A DNA stretch of 64,000 nt from JAXMCK01 sp046349395 (GTDB taxonomy: Bacteria; Pseudomonadota; Alphaproteobacteria; Geminicoccales; Geminicoccaceae). The position numbers were made by a program, and so were the translations under genes. How positions within the stretch are numbered: the first letter of the stretch is position 1; each line of letters begins with the position of its first letter. The stretch covers positions 62,001-126,000 of the forward strand of contig JAXMCK010000005.1 in the NCBI GenBank assembly GCA_046349395.1. The letters run 5' to 3'. The notes beneath the pieces were generated by a model. It saw only the letters and a program-made list of their open reading frames with translations, was not told the origin of the DNA and searched no databases. This document shows positions 33,663 to 41,957 of this stretch, in pieces.

Positions 33663-36227
33663 CTACAGGATGAAGTCGCCCGCCACCCACTGCCCCGGTG
33701 TGGCCGCACCATCCTGGACATGGATCTCCATCTCCGGTGCCGTCGTGCCCGATAGGTTGACCTGCACGATCGTGTCCGACCCGCTGGCCAGGACTCGAAC
33801 CTGTCCTACTCCGGTGAAGCCTCCCGTACCTTTGAAGCTCAGCGTGCCTGAGTAGACATCGGCGAGGTCGATCCGGTCTGCGACCGTCGCCCCGGCGCCC
33901 GTGAAGTCGGTGATCCAGTCGGCATTAACGCCGACCGCACTGTCCGCCGCCGTGTTGAAGTCGAACAGGTCGTTGCCGGCATTGCCCTTCAGCATGTCCT
34001 TGCCGAGGCCGCCGGTCAGGGTATTGGCTCCGCTGCTGCCCGTCAGGCTGTCGGCCAGGGCCGAGCCGATCAGGTTCTCGAAGTTCAGCAACGTGTCCTT
34101 GCCGCCGCCGCCCGTAATCTGGGCCGTGGTCAGCGCAAGGCTGACGGTGACCCCGGCCCCGGTGATGTCGGCATAGCTCGCCGTGTCGATCCCGGCGCCG
34201 CCGTCGAGCTTGTCGTCGCCGGTGAAGCCGAAGAGGGTGTCGTTGCCGTCCTGGCCCTGCAGGTTGTCGTTGCCGGCGTCGCCATAGAGCTTGTCGTCGC
34301 CGCCGCCGCCCTGCAGCGTGTTGGCGCCGGCATCGCCGCCCAGCGTGTCCTTGTAGGCCCCGCCAGTCAGGTTCTCGATGCTGAACAGCTTGTCGGTGCC
34401 GAGCGCACCCTGCGACGCTCCGTTCTTCAGATTGGCCTGCACGGCGGCAGTCGCATCGGAATAGTTCGCCGTATCCTTGCCGGCTCCGCCGTCCAGCCGG
34501 TCGTTGCCGAGCCCGCCGAATAGAGAGTCATCGCCGTTGCCCCCGCGCAAGGAGTCGTCGCCGGCATCGCCGTAGAGCTTATCATTACCGGCAAGGCCGT
34601 TGATGGCGTTGGAACCGGCATTGCCGCCGAGGCTGTCGTTGAAGGCACTGCCGACCAGACCTTCGATCGAGATCAGGGTATCGATCCCGGCGGCACCGCC
34701 CGACTTACCGTTGATCAGGTTTGCCTGCACGGGGCCCGTGGCGTCGCGGTAGCTCGCCGTGTCGATGCCGGTGCCACCCTCGAGACGGTCGTCACCGAGA
34801 CCGCCCTGCAGCGTGTCGCCACCGGCCTCGCCCTTAAGGATGTCGTTGCCGGCCAGTCCTAGCAGGAGATCGTTGCCTGCTTTCGCGGAGAGGGTGTTGG
34901 CCGACGACGTGCCGGTCAGCACGTCATTGCTGGTCGTGGCCGTCGTCGAGATGTCGGTCTGAGTAAGTTCGTAGGCGCCGATGTCGGGGTTGCTCACCTC
35001 CGGCTGCGGACGTGCAGCGCCCCTTTGGTCGGCGTCCGTTGAGGACGCGGGGTCGGCTCCTGAAAGGGCCGGGTTGTCGAGCGCGTCCCGGAGCGGAACG
35101 ACCCACTTACCGTTGGTAAGCACGAGCCGACCACCGCCCGTGTTGGGGTCGATGCCAAAGAAAAGTTTGGTAGGATCTGCGTCTACAGTGTCGCCTTCAG
35201 CCAAGACAGCTGCGCTAGCTCCGGACCACACAGCCCCAACTACGTTGTGCCCATTCGAACTTAACGAGTTATATACTTGAACATCAGCAGCCTCGAAGTG
35301 ATAACCGTCAAATCCATCGTTCCAAACTCTGTTGTTATTTCCGGCTACAATACTGTTAATAAGCTTAACATCTCTCGCGTAAATGCCTGCGCTTAAATAA
35401 TCACCGTAATTTGTATTGTTCGTAATCGTGCTATTAACGGCGACGACCATACCTGCTATAATACCAGCAGCAAAATTTCCTCCTCCTCCGCTAACAGCAT
35501 TTCCTGCGATTGTGCAACTCTCTAGCAGTATGTATCCGCCGCTTATACCTCCGCCGATTGAGCCGTTTTTGGTCGAAATACTATTGTCTATAACGGACGT
35601 TCTGATCGCGTGCAGCTTCTCTGCGCTAATTCCTGCACCTCCTCCGGAGCCATACGACGAACTACTTGAATTGCCCAAGACAACACTGTCTACAATGTAG
35701 CAACTGACTGCTTCGATGCCTGCGCCTGCGTAGCCCCCATTATTCTGGATCGTAGAGTTTCGAATGACGACGTTATCGGCGTGTATTCCGTTGCCAACTG
35801 GTTCATTATCCAAATTTGAGTAACTACCATTACCTTCGACAACACATTTCTCAAGTGTTAGCAACTTCGCGGATGAATTTATTCCGATGGTTCCACTAGA
35901 TATCGTGAGATTAGACATATTAACTTGCTCTGATTTACTGCTAATGTCAAAAACATTGACGAAAACCTCTTGAGCTTGATCGTCACTATGTTGTTCAAGC
36001 GTAATGCCGATGTTGTCATTGTCTGGGTCTCCGTTGATGTTTACAACGGTATCGATTCTTAAGGAGCCGTTAACTAAAACGAGAGTGCCGCCCTCCAGCG
36101 CCCCTGAAAAAGTTATAGTATCTTCGGCGACGGTGGCATTCGCCGCTGCCAGCGCCTCGCGCAAGCTCAGCTTGCCGTCGTTCGCGTTGACCGTGTCCTC
36201 AAGCGTCGTGACCGTGAACGTCGCCAT
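33663..36227 (-). CDS. Beta-helix / RTX calcium-binding exoprotein
   Basis: An 854-residue protein probably exported by a type I system. A CSLREA-type N terminus (NDGKLSLREALAAANA) is followed by a right-handed beta-helix of short Asn/Ser/Gly-rich repeats (about residues 30-330), then RTX nonapeptide blocks (about 430-740; GGxGxDxLxG units, e.g. LYGDAGDDSLRGG) that bind Ca2+, and a C-terminal secretion-type domain. There is no Sec signal. The beta-helix DNA (about 35160-36120) is clearly more AT-rich than the RTX part, so the gene looks chimeric. Enzyme activity is not evident; adhesin or surface-layer roles are possible. Confidence 0.9.
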   Translation of the reverse strand: MATFTVTTLEDTVNANDGKLSLREALAAANATVAEDTITFSGALEGGTLVLVNGSLRIDTVVNINGDPDNDNIGITLEQHSDDQAQEVFVNVFDISSKSEQVNMSNLTISSGTIGINSSAKLLTLEKCVVEGNGSYSNLDNEPVGNGIHADNVVIRNSTIQNNGGYAGAGIEAVSCYIVDSVVLGNSSSSSYGSGGGAGISAEKLHAIRTSVIDNSISTKNGSIGGGISGGYILLESCTIAGNAVSGGGGNFAAGIIAGMVVAVNSTITNNTNYGDYLSAGIYARDVKLINSIVAGNNNRVWNDGFDGYHFEAADVQVYNSLSSNGHNVVGAVWSGASAAVLAEGDTVDADPTKLFFGIDPNTGGGRLVLTNGKWVVPLRDALDNPALSGADPASSTDADQRGAARPQPEVSNPDIGAYELTQTDISTTATTSNDVLTGTSSANTLSAKAGNDLLLGLAGNDILKGEAGGDTLQGGLGDDRLEGGTGIDTASYRDATGPVQANLINGKSGGAAGIDTLISIEGLVGSAFNDSLGGNAGSNAINGLAGNDKLYGDAGDDSLRGGNGDDSLFGGLGNDRLDGGAGKDTANYSDATAAVQANLKNGASQGALGTDKLFSIENLTGGAYKDTLGGDAGANTLQGGGGDDKLYGDAGNDNLQGQDGNDTLFGFTGDDKLDGGAGIDTASYADITGAGVTVSLALTTAQITGGGGKDTLLNFENLIGSALADSLTGSSGANTLTGGLGKDMLKGNAGNDLFDFNTAADSAVGVNADWITDFTGAGATVADRIDLADVYSGTLSFKGTGGFTGVGQVRVLASGSDTIVQVNLSGTTAPEMEIHVQDGAATPGQWVAGDFIL

Positions 36228-36815
36228 TATGCTCTCTCACATCATCGTCGTAGGGAATTCAACGAATGGGACTCTACGGCGACCCAAAGCTTTTGTCTGG
36301 TTGAAAATTTCTGAGCCTGGAAGACGGACAGCGCGAAGGTTGTGCATCAGCACCTGGCGTGCCGTTCGGACCCTCAGAAGGCCGGCTTCCGATCGAGATA
36401 GCCTAGAAGAGTCCCCGGGCTCGGCGGACTCCCAAGACGAATCGTCGGCCTTGGCTGGTCAGCTTGGAAGGCCGATGGGACGAAGCTCTGGCGGGCTGAC
36501 CGTCGTAGTGAATGTCGCTTCAGCAGCAAGTCGACAGGATGGTCAGGCGCTGGCCGATCAGACCGAGGGCCTGGAAGGGATCACGCGCGAGATCACGCGA
36601 CTGCAGGATGCGTGACCGGCGCGCGTACTCTAGGGCGTTAATCGGAGATGGCCCCGCTTTTGGGGGCATCTCTCGTGGCTGCTGCATTTGCACCATGCTA
36701 GAGCGCGCCTGGGCCGCGGCAGCATGACGATGGTGATGATCAGCTTAAGAATACTAAACCCCCACCGCTGCGGCCCGCCTCTGTCATGCCTCGCAAATGC
36801 GCTGTTCCAGGAACC
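36228..36815. other. Gap upstream of the RTX gene, no gene supported
   Basis: 588 bp with only short, unconvincing frames. The first ~80 bp (to about 36310) are AT-richer and should contain the promoter of the minus-strand RTX gene. A short plus-strand frame ending at 36615 (ITREITRLQDA) could be a decayed gene end, but I cannot support it. Confidence 0.4.
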
Positions 36816-36998
36816 TCACCAGATTGGACGCGAGCCGCGGCTGGCGAAGTTCGTCCCGCTCCGGCAACAGTTCAACCAGTAGCCGGCGCAGGCGAGAGCA
36901 TCGGCGACAGTCTCACAGGGCGTATGGGCGAGCCGTTCGGCATTGTCCCAGAACCTGTCGTCGTCGACGATCTCGGTCGGTACCGTGTAATCAGCCAT
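36816..36998 (-). CDS. Small acidic protein, module copy A
   Basis: A 60-residue frame starting ATG 36998. Its N-terminal half (DDDRFWDNAERLAHTPCETV) resembles that of the ORF at 37853 (SDRFGNKAEDMAHTPCRNV), and both have a conserved upstream region, which supports real coding. AGGGAG lies about 10 bp upstream. Function unknown. Confidence 0.45.
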   Translation of the reverse strand: MADYTVPTEIVDDDRFWDNAERLAHTPCETVADALACAGYWLNCCRSGTNFASRGSRPIW

Positions 36999-37150
36999 CG
37001 CGAGCGACTCCCTCGTGATGGTCAGGCTCGGCGGCTGAATGGTGCACGGCCGTCGGGCCGCCCTGCCCGCGTAGGGCCGTACTATGATGCGCCTGATCCA
37101 GGTCGGCTACCAGCCGAAGATCGACGATGCAGAATTTTGCTCCGGCACGG
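36906..37150. repeat. Duplicated module, copy A
   Basis: About 245 bp that align with 37760-38005: the start of a small minus-strand ORF plus its upstream leader. A 20-bp core TGATGGTCAGGCTCGGCGGC (37016-37035) is identical in both, as are CCGTCGGGCCGCC and a GATCGACG-containing segment. The far end here keeps a degraded version of the terminator hairpin seen in copy B. The part from 36999 to 37359 holds no other supported gene. Confidence 0.65.
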
Positions 37151-37359
37151 TGGGAGCGGCAGCACCGTCGATACTGTGGTACGGCATGCCGGGGCCGCGG
37201 TCGAGACCGGTGGACATCGTGAGGGGTGGTGGCGAAACGTCGCCGCCGTGGTCCCACTGAAAAGTCAGCATGGACATGCGTTAACAACTGCTGGTGACGG
37301 TCGCGGTATCATGTTACACCTGTGGGTGATTTGGTTCGACTCCGGCAGGGGAGTTGAGG

Positions 37360-37587
37360 ATGAGCACGCAAAGTCTGACGTTGCACCGCAGTCCGTCAGG
37401 CGATCGCTGGCTTCTGGCGCCATGGCCGGACAGCAGCAAGTACCGGGTCGTCCACGTTCGAAATGACCGCTCCGGCGGCCATATCTCGACCTACCAAGTG
37501 GACGATTTCCTGGCGCAGGATAGCCATGCTCCAGAGGTTCAGGCTCTTATGAAGCTGGTCCGGAACTGGCCCAAGGTGGCGGAATAG
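37360..37587 (+). CDS. Small hypothetical protein
   Basis: A 75-residue protein with SGDRWLLAPWP, then a GGHISTYQVDDFL segment and a helical C terminus (PEVQALMKLVRNW). The pattern resembles small uncharacterised rhizobial-type proteins that read GDRW near the start and end in a helical tail. ATG 37360 has GGGGAG at 6-bp spacing. It lies between the two duplicated modules on the opposite strand. Confidence 0.6.
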   Translation: MSTQSLTLHRSPSGDRWLLAPWPDSSKYRVVHVRNDRSGGHISTYQVDDFLAQDSHAPEVQALMKLVRNWPKVAE

Positions 37588-37853
37588 GCGATCGGGTCGA
37601 AGACCCCGACACGCAGTCCGCCGGTGACCGTACTTCCGCTACACGCGGTCGATCTGGAAGCTGTGCAAGAGATCGAAGAGTGGGGCCGCGAACAAGAACC
37701 CGAAACATGTGCCTCCGGGGTCGACTCGCCGAAGTGCCGGTCACGGACGGCCACATCCTGCACGTTGCGGCAGGGCGTGTGCGCCATGTCCTCGGCCTTG
37801 TTCCCGAACCTGTCGCTATCGTCGTTGTCGTCGGATAGTGTGTCAGTAGCCAT
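37539..37853 (-). CDS. Small acidic protein, module copy B
   Basis: A 104-residue frame starting ATG 37853 with GAGGA at 7-bp spacing. The N-terminal ~45 residues match copy A (DRF, NKAEDMAHTPC); the C-terminal half is Ser/Cys-rich, overlaps the plus-strand gene by 49 bp and may be a read-through extension after loss of the original stop. Function unknown. Confidence 0.4.
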   Translation of the reverse strand: MATDTLSDDNDDSDRFGNKAEDMAHTPCRNVQDVAVRDRHFGESTPEAHVSGSCSRPHSSISCTASRSTACSGSTVTGGLRVGVFDPIAYSATLGQFRTSFIRA

Positions 37854-38005
37854 CACGTGTTCCTCAGCACGTTGATGGTCAGGCTCGGCGGCGGTGTCAC
37901 GCGTCCGCCGTCGGGCCGCCCCGTACACATGAGGCTATAGTAGGATCCGCTCAATCTAGGTCGGCGACCAGCGGTAGATCGACGGCGCAGAAAAATACCC
38001 CGGCA
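37760..38005. repeat. Duplicated module, copy B
   Basis: Second copy of the ORF-plus-leader unit (see 36906-37150). The identical 20-bp core lies at 37873-37892. Its outer end carries the intact terminator at 37991-38019. Confidence 0.65.
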
Positions 38006-38019
38006 CGTGAGCACCGGGG
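37991..38019 (-). terminator. Rho-independent terminator (minus strand)
   Basis: On the minus strand a CCCCGG / CCGGGG stem with a 10-nt loop is followed by TATTTTT. It would end transcription of the gene at 38085-38966 before the small-ORF module. Confidence 0.75.
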
Positions 38020-38084
38020 CAGAGGCGGGGGAAGTGCCCCTCATCCTGGTCCATCTACTAGGATGCACTCGCTGCGATGAAACG

Positions 38085-38966
38085 TCACCCTTGCGGGCGA
38101 GGGTTGGCTGGCTCGTCCAGTGCACTCAGAGTGTCTACTAAGAATCGAATATGAGATGCACCCGCGCTCAGTAACGCTACGCAGAGCGCCAATGGCGGAC
38201 TTATTGGCTCATCTGTGTTCTGGCCATGCCTGTACCCCTGCAAGCTATTCACCCATCCTTTAAGAGCCTCTACTTGCTGCTTCGCAGCATACCCCGCTTG
38301 TTTATCATGGTCAAAACGGCCAACGACTTCGGGCATTACATACTTACTCACCTCATTTGCCGCCAAAATAGTAGCGGCGGGGAAATAGGTCTTGACGACA
38401 ATTTCCGCCGCCTCGAACATTCTTCTGCAAGCTGTGAGGGTGTCGTGCGGGGATAGGTCCAACGCGGCATAAGCCGCTTCGAAGGCAAATTTGGCAGATG
38501 CCATGGATTTACGATCTAGACATGCAATGGCAGAGAGGCGGTTTCGCTGGAATTCGACATCCACGAAGTAATGAACACCCCCAAGCTCGTCCATGAAATG
38601 CCCAACGTTCTCTTCGCGAAACACTCTATTGCAAAATCCAACTAACTTTGCCAAAACCCGCTGGGGTTCCGAAAAACTAGACATCTCTTTCTTATATCTT
38701 ACAATAGCTCGACAAATGATCGTGAGCGCATCTAAGAATTCGTGCGGAGAACATTTTTGTAGGAATTCCTTAACCCCATGCCATTGATAGACTATTACCC
38801 CAAGCTCTTTACCGATTTCTACCGATATCACTCCATCACAGCTTCGAAACTCATGAGCAATAAAGTAATAAATTCTTGCGCGTGCTGTATTACTATCCTC
38901 TGTGGGTGTCCTACGCTCCAGGTAAACATGTGAGAATCGTCGTCCGAGCGGTCGACCTTCATCCAT
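38085..38966 (-). CDS. AT-rich island gene, weakly Abi (AbiJ-NTD4)-like
   Basis: A 293-residue protein whose DNA is much more AT-rich than the flanks, a sign of transfer. No signal or membrane span. A helical C-terminal half (SAKFAFEAAYAALDL, then a CRRMFEAAEIVVKTYF block) and the preceding NRVFREENVGHFMDELGG recall the AbiJ-NTD4-type abortive-infection proteins; this is by eye and weak. Position directly beside the att site is typical of defence cargo. ATG 38966 is chosen; TTG 38984 is possible but a TTGACA (38979-38984) there may be a -35. The terminator at 37991 serves it. Confidence 0.5.
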   Translation of the reverse strand: MDEGRPLGRRFSHVYLERRTPTEDSNTARARIYYFIAHEFRSCDGVISVEIGKELGVIVYQWHGVKEFLQKCSPHEFLDALTIICRAIVRYKKEMSSFSEPQRVLAKLVGFCNRVFREENVGHFMDELGGVHYFVDVEFQRNRLSAIACLDRKSMASAKFAFEAAYAALDLSPHDTLTACRRMFEAAEIVVKTYFPAATILAANEVSKYVMPEVVGRFDHDKQAGYAAKQQVEALKGWVNSLQGYRHGQNTDEPISPPLALCVALLSAGASHIRFLVDTLSALDEPANPRPQG

Positions 38967-39007
38967 CGTGCTACCCGTTGTCAAATGACGAGGGAAACCG
39001 CATCGCT

Positions 39008-39029
39008 GTTACCCCCGTGTTACCCCAAC
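39008..39029. repeat. GTTACCCC repeats inside the right end
   Basis: Two direct copies, GTTACCCCC (39008-39016) and GTTACCCCAAC (39019-39029), 11 bp apart and 24 bp from the right att repeat. They match the left-end copies at 24086-24108 and support paired binding sites for element-encoded recombination proteins. Confidence 0.6.
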
Positions 39030-39052
39030 TATATTAGCCAATCCTAAGAAAC

Positions 39053-39101
39053 CTGGAGGCCCGGGCCGGAATCGAACCGACGTACAAGGATTTGCAGTCC
39101 T
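39053..39101. repeat. attR: right copy of the 49-bp tRNA-Cys repeat
   Basis: Identical to 23908-23956; here it forms the 3' part of the intact tRNA-Cys, so insertion restored the gene with element-supplied DNA. Confidence 0.95.
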
Positions 39102-39127
39102 CTGCATGACCACTCTGCCACCGGGCC
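39054..39127 (-). tRNA. tRNA-Cys (GCA)
   Basis: A 74-nt cloverleaf on the minus strand. Acceptor GGCCCGG / CCGGGCC, anticodon GCA at 39093-39095 in loop CTGCAAA, T loop TTCGATT, discriminator U and encoded CCA. It is the integration target of the island; its 3' 48 nt lie within the attR repeat. Confidence 0.97.
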
Positions 39128-39257
39128 GTGGCGCGGCTTCTATAGGTAGCCGCAGCGGCGGGGGTCAATGGGCGCGACCGCCGCGTCGTTGCGGCTGGCC
39201 CTGCGGACTTGCTATGAGCGGCCCGTCCCGTCGAACCCGCCAGCCGGATACTGCCCG

Positions 39258-39911
39258 ATGCCCGACTACGCCATCGCCCGGCGCAACATGGTCGAGAACC
39301 AGCTCCGCCCCAGCCGGATCGACGATCCGCGCCTGCTTGACGCGATGGGGGCCGTCCCGCGCGAGCTGTTCGTACCGACGCACCTGCAGAGCGTGGCCTA
39401 CGGCGACTCCGACCTCGTCCTCGGCGGCGGCCGCTTCCTGCTGGAGCCGCTGGCCCTGGCGAAGCTGCTGCAGACCGCGGAGCTGCAGTCCGGCGACTCG
39501 GCAATGGTGATCGGCGACGACACCGGCTACGCAGCCGCGGTGACGGCCCGGCTCGCCGAGAAGGTCGTCCTGCTGCTCGCACCCTCCGACGACCGGGCGG
39601 CCGTCGAGGCCGTGCTCCGGGGCCAGGAAGCTGCCAACGTCACCGTCGTGCAGGGCGACGGGCCGGCTGGTCATGCCGCCGCTGCCCCCTACGACGCCAT
39701 CGTCCTCGTCGGCGCGGTGCCGGCGGTGCCGAAGAGCCTGCTCGAACAGCTGACCGACCAGGGGCGCCTCGTCGCCGTGGTCGAGAAGGGCCGCGACGGC
39801 AAGGTGACCGTCTTCGAGAAGGTCGGCGAGGCGGTGGGGCGGATCAGCCCGTTCGACGCCGGCGTGCCGCGCCTGCCCGGTTTCGAGCCGGCACCCTCGT
39901 TCACCTTCTAG
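39258..39911 (+). CDS. Protein-L-isoaspartate O-methyltransferase-like protein
   Basis: A 217-residue SAM-fold protein. The N terminus (YAIARRNMVENQLRP then AVPRELFVP) and the motif I region (MVIGDDTGYAAAV) fit the PCMT family; motif I is divergent from the usual IGTGSGY, so activity is uncertain. In alphaproteobacteria this gene commonly precedes tolC, as here. ATG 39258 is chosen because the family starts there; the longer frame reaches into the tRNA flank. Confidence 0.88.
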   Translation: MPDYAIARRNMVENQLRPSRIDDPRLLDAMGAVPRELFVPTHLQSVAYGDSDLVLGGGRFLLEPLALAKLLQTAELQSGDSAMVIGDDTGYAAAVTARLAEKVVLLLAPSDDRAAVEAVLRGQEAANVTVVQGDGPAGHAAAAPYDAIVLVGAVPAVPKSLLEQLTDQGRLVAVVEKGRDGKVTVFEKVGEAVGRISPFDAGVPRLPGFEPAPSFTF

Positions 39912-39997
39912 GCCCGCGCGACGCAGTTGCCTCGCGAATTGGTTGTTCAAGGCGGCGGCTACTAGCCCATTACGACAAATGCGGCTAGATTGACCGC

Positions 39998-41368
39998 ATG
40001 TGGCGTGGTCTGGCGGTTGGGCTGCCTGCGATCCTTATCCTCTGCAACGATCCCGCATGCGCGGGACCGCTCGAGGACATGCTGGTCAAGGTCTACCTGA
40101 CCAACCCCCGGCTGGAGGCCGCCCGGGCCAACCTGCGCGCCGCCGACGACGGCGTCGCCCGGGCCCGCGCCGGCTATCTCCCGACCATCGCCAGCTCGGG
40201 CTCGGCCGGCTACGAGACCGGCGGCAGCGGCAGCGGCAACCTGTTCACGGGCACCGTCAGCATCACCCAGAACGTCTATTCGGGCGGCGAGACGGAAGCC
40301 TCCACCAGCCGTGCCATGAACGTTGTCGGCGCCGAGCGGGCGCGGCTCGTCCAGGCCGAGCAGGACGTGCTCCTCGACGCGATCGCCGCCTACACGGCCC
40401 TCGTCCGGGACAAGGCGGTGCTCGATCTGGCGAGCGAGAACGAGCGGCGGATGAGGGCGCAGCTCGACGCCACGAAGGACCGGAAGAAGTTCGGCGACGT
40501 CACCAAGACCGACGTCGCGCAGGCCGAATCGCGCCTGGCACGGGCCACGGCCGACCGGGTCAGGGCCGAAGGCGACCGGCGCACGGCGGAAGCCGAGTAT
40601 CGCCGCATCGTGGGCGAAGCACCCGTCGCCGGCGACCTGCCCGACATTCCGGGCGATCTCCCGGCCGACAGTGCCACGGCCGAGGAGCAGGCCGCACAGA
40701 GCTATGCCGTCGAGGCGGCGGGATTCGAGGCCGCGGCCGCCCGTGACGACGTCCAGGTGGCCATGGCCGCGACGCGCCCGCGGCTCAATCTGACGGGCGA
40801 GTTCGGCTATACCGACGTGCCGTCCTCCACCCTCAGCCAGAACCAGCGCGTCGGCGTGGCCGCGGTCCTGGCGATCCCGCTCTACCAGGGTGGTGGCGAA
40901 TACGCCCGGGTACGCCAGAGCAAACAGGTTGCACGCCGGCAGGACTATGCGCTGGAAGATGCCCGCCGCGCGGCGACGGCCGAGGCGACCGCGGCCTTCG
41001 AGGATTTGCGCACGGCCCGCGAGCGCATCAAGAGCCTGGAGAAGCAGACCGACGCCTCGGCCTTCGCCTTGGAGGGCGTGAAGCAGGAGGCGCTGGTCGG
41101 CGCCCGTACCGTGCTGGACGTGCTCGACGCCGAGCAGGAGCTGTTCGCGGGCGAGGTCGAGCTGCAGCGCGTCCGCCGCGATGCCGTGCTCGCGGCCTAT
41201 CGCCTGCGCGCCGCCACCGGCCGGCTGACGGCGACGGCCCTCGGCCTGCAGATTGAAGCCTATGACCCCGGGATCTACCATGACGCCAGCAGCAACGCCC
41301 TGTTCGGCCTCGGCGGCCAGCTCGACGCGCAGGAGGCGGCCGCTGCACCTCCCGGCACCTCGGAGTGA
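39998..41368 (+). CDS. TolC-family outer-membrane efflux protein
   Basis: A 456-residue outer-membrane channel for type I secretion and efflux. Signal peptide (about 1-22, ending ACAG) and two OEP repeats with long amphipathic helices: LEDMLVKVYLTNPRLEAARA opens the first and GARTVLDVLDAEQELF closes the second. It may serve as exit duct for the RTX protein at 33663 or the efflux pump at 9789, but no such link is shown. popZ-like gene starts 3 bp downstream. Confidence 0.94.
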   Translation: MWRGLAVGLPAILILCNDPACAGPLEDMLVKVYLTNPRLEAARANLRAADDGVARARAGYLPTIASSGSAGYETGGSGSGNLFTGTVSITQNVYSGGETEASTSRAMNVVGAERARLVQAEQDVLLDAIAAYTALVRDKAVLDLASENERRMRAQLDATKDRKKFGDVTKTDVAQAESRLARATADRVRAEGDRRTAEAEYRRIVGEAPVAGDLPDIPGDLPADSATAEEQAAQSYAVEAAGFEAAAARDDVQVAMAATRPRLNLTGEFGYTDVPSSTLSQNQRVGVAAVLAIPLYQGGGEYARVRQSKQVARRQDYALEDARRAATAEATAAFEDLRTARERIKSLEKQTDASAFALEGVKQEALVGARTVLDVLDAEQELFAGEVELQRVRRDAVLAAYRLRAATGRLTATALGLQIEAYDPGIYHDASSNALFGLGGQLDAQEAAAAPPGTSE

Positions 41369-41371
41369 CCC

Positions 41372-41878
41372 ATGAGCGACGGCAAGCCCCCGCAGGAGCC
41401 TTCGATGGAGGAGATCCTGTCCTCCATCCGCCGCATCATCGCCGCCGACGAGGATCCCGCGGGCCAGGCGAAGACCGCACCACCGCCCGAGGAGGACGAC
41501 GTCCTCGAGCTGACCGAGCTCGTCGACGAGCCGCCCCCGCCGCCGCCACCTGCACCCACCCTGGCGACGCTTGCCGCCGTTCCCCCGCCCGTCGCCCGCG
41601 AGCCGGAGCAGAAGCCGATGCCGACCCTGGACAGCCTCGTCTCGCCGGCCGCGGCCGAAGCCAGCGCCTCGGCCTTCGCCCGGCTGAACCGTGCCATCGG
41701 CACGCCTGAGGAGCGCCCGGTCGAGATCGCCGGGACCGGCCGCACGATCGAGCAGTTCATGACCGATCTGCTGACCCCGCTGCTCAAGGAATGGCTCGAC
41801 AAGAACCTGCCGGCCGTCGTCGAGCGCGTCGTCGAGCAGGAGGTGAAGAAGCTCGTCCGCCGCGCCGAGCTGATGTGA
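41372..41878 (+). CDS. PopZ-like DUF2497 protein
   Basis: A 168-residue protein with the PopZ-family signature: N-terminal PSMEEILSSIRRIIAADED, a Pro/Glu-rich disordered middle (about 45-85, with a run of prolines), and a C-terminal helical oligomerisation region ending KEWLDKNLPAVVERVVEQEV. PopZ organises cell poles and anchors chromosome origins in Caulobacter. The family is essentially alphaproteobacterial. It lies between tolC and, after two intervening genes, valS. Confidence 0.92.
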   Translation: MSDGKPPQEPSMEEILSSIRRIIAADEDPAGQAKTAPPPEEDDVLELTELVDEPPPPPPPAPTLATLAAVPPPVAREPEQKPMPTLDSLVSPAAAEASASAFARLNRAIGTPEERPVEIAGTGRTIEQFMTDLLTPLLKEWLDKNLPAVVERVVEQEVKKLVRRAELM

Positions 41879-41957
41879 GTCGCCGCCAGCCTTAACCGTT
41901 CCTTAGACCGGAGGCGCCAAGCTCCCGCACCGTTGCGGCAGGGGAGCGGCTTCTTCG

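Larger units (their letters stand above)
23908..39101. mobile_element. Integrated island in tRNA-Cys (P4-like satellite or reduced prophage)
   Basis: A 15.1-kb island bounded by a perfect 49-bp direct repeat (23908-23956 and 39053-39101) that is the 3' part of tRNA-Cys. The right copy completes a full tRNA gene; the left copy is only the fragment. The integrase reads inward next to the left end. Order: int, unknown, alpA, DUF3102, primase/helicase, small overlapping genes, coiled-coil gene, prohead protease, then minus-strand cargo. No portal, terminase, capsid or tail gene is seen, so it is a satellite or a remnant. Several cargo genes are more AT-rich than the host. Confidence 0.93.

Noticed and set aside
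36786..37466. 226-codon plus-strand frame across module copy A
   Set aside because: Antisense to a better-supported small ORF and its conserved leader; no motif or good start.
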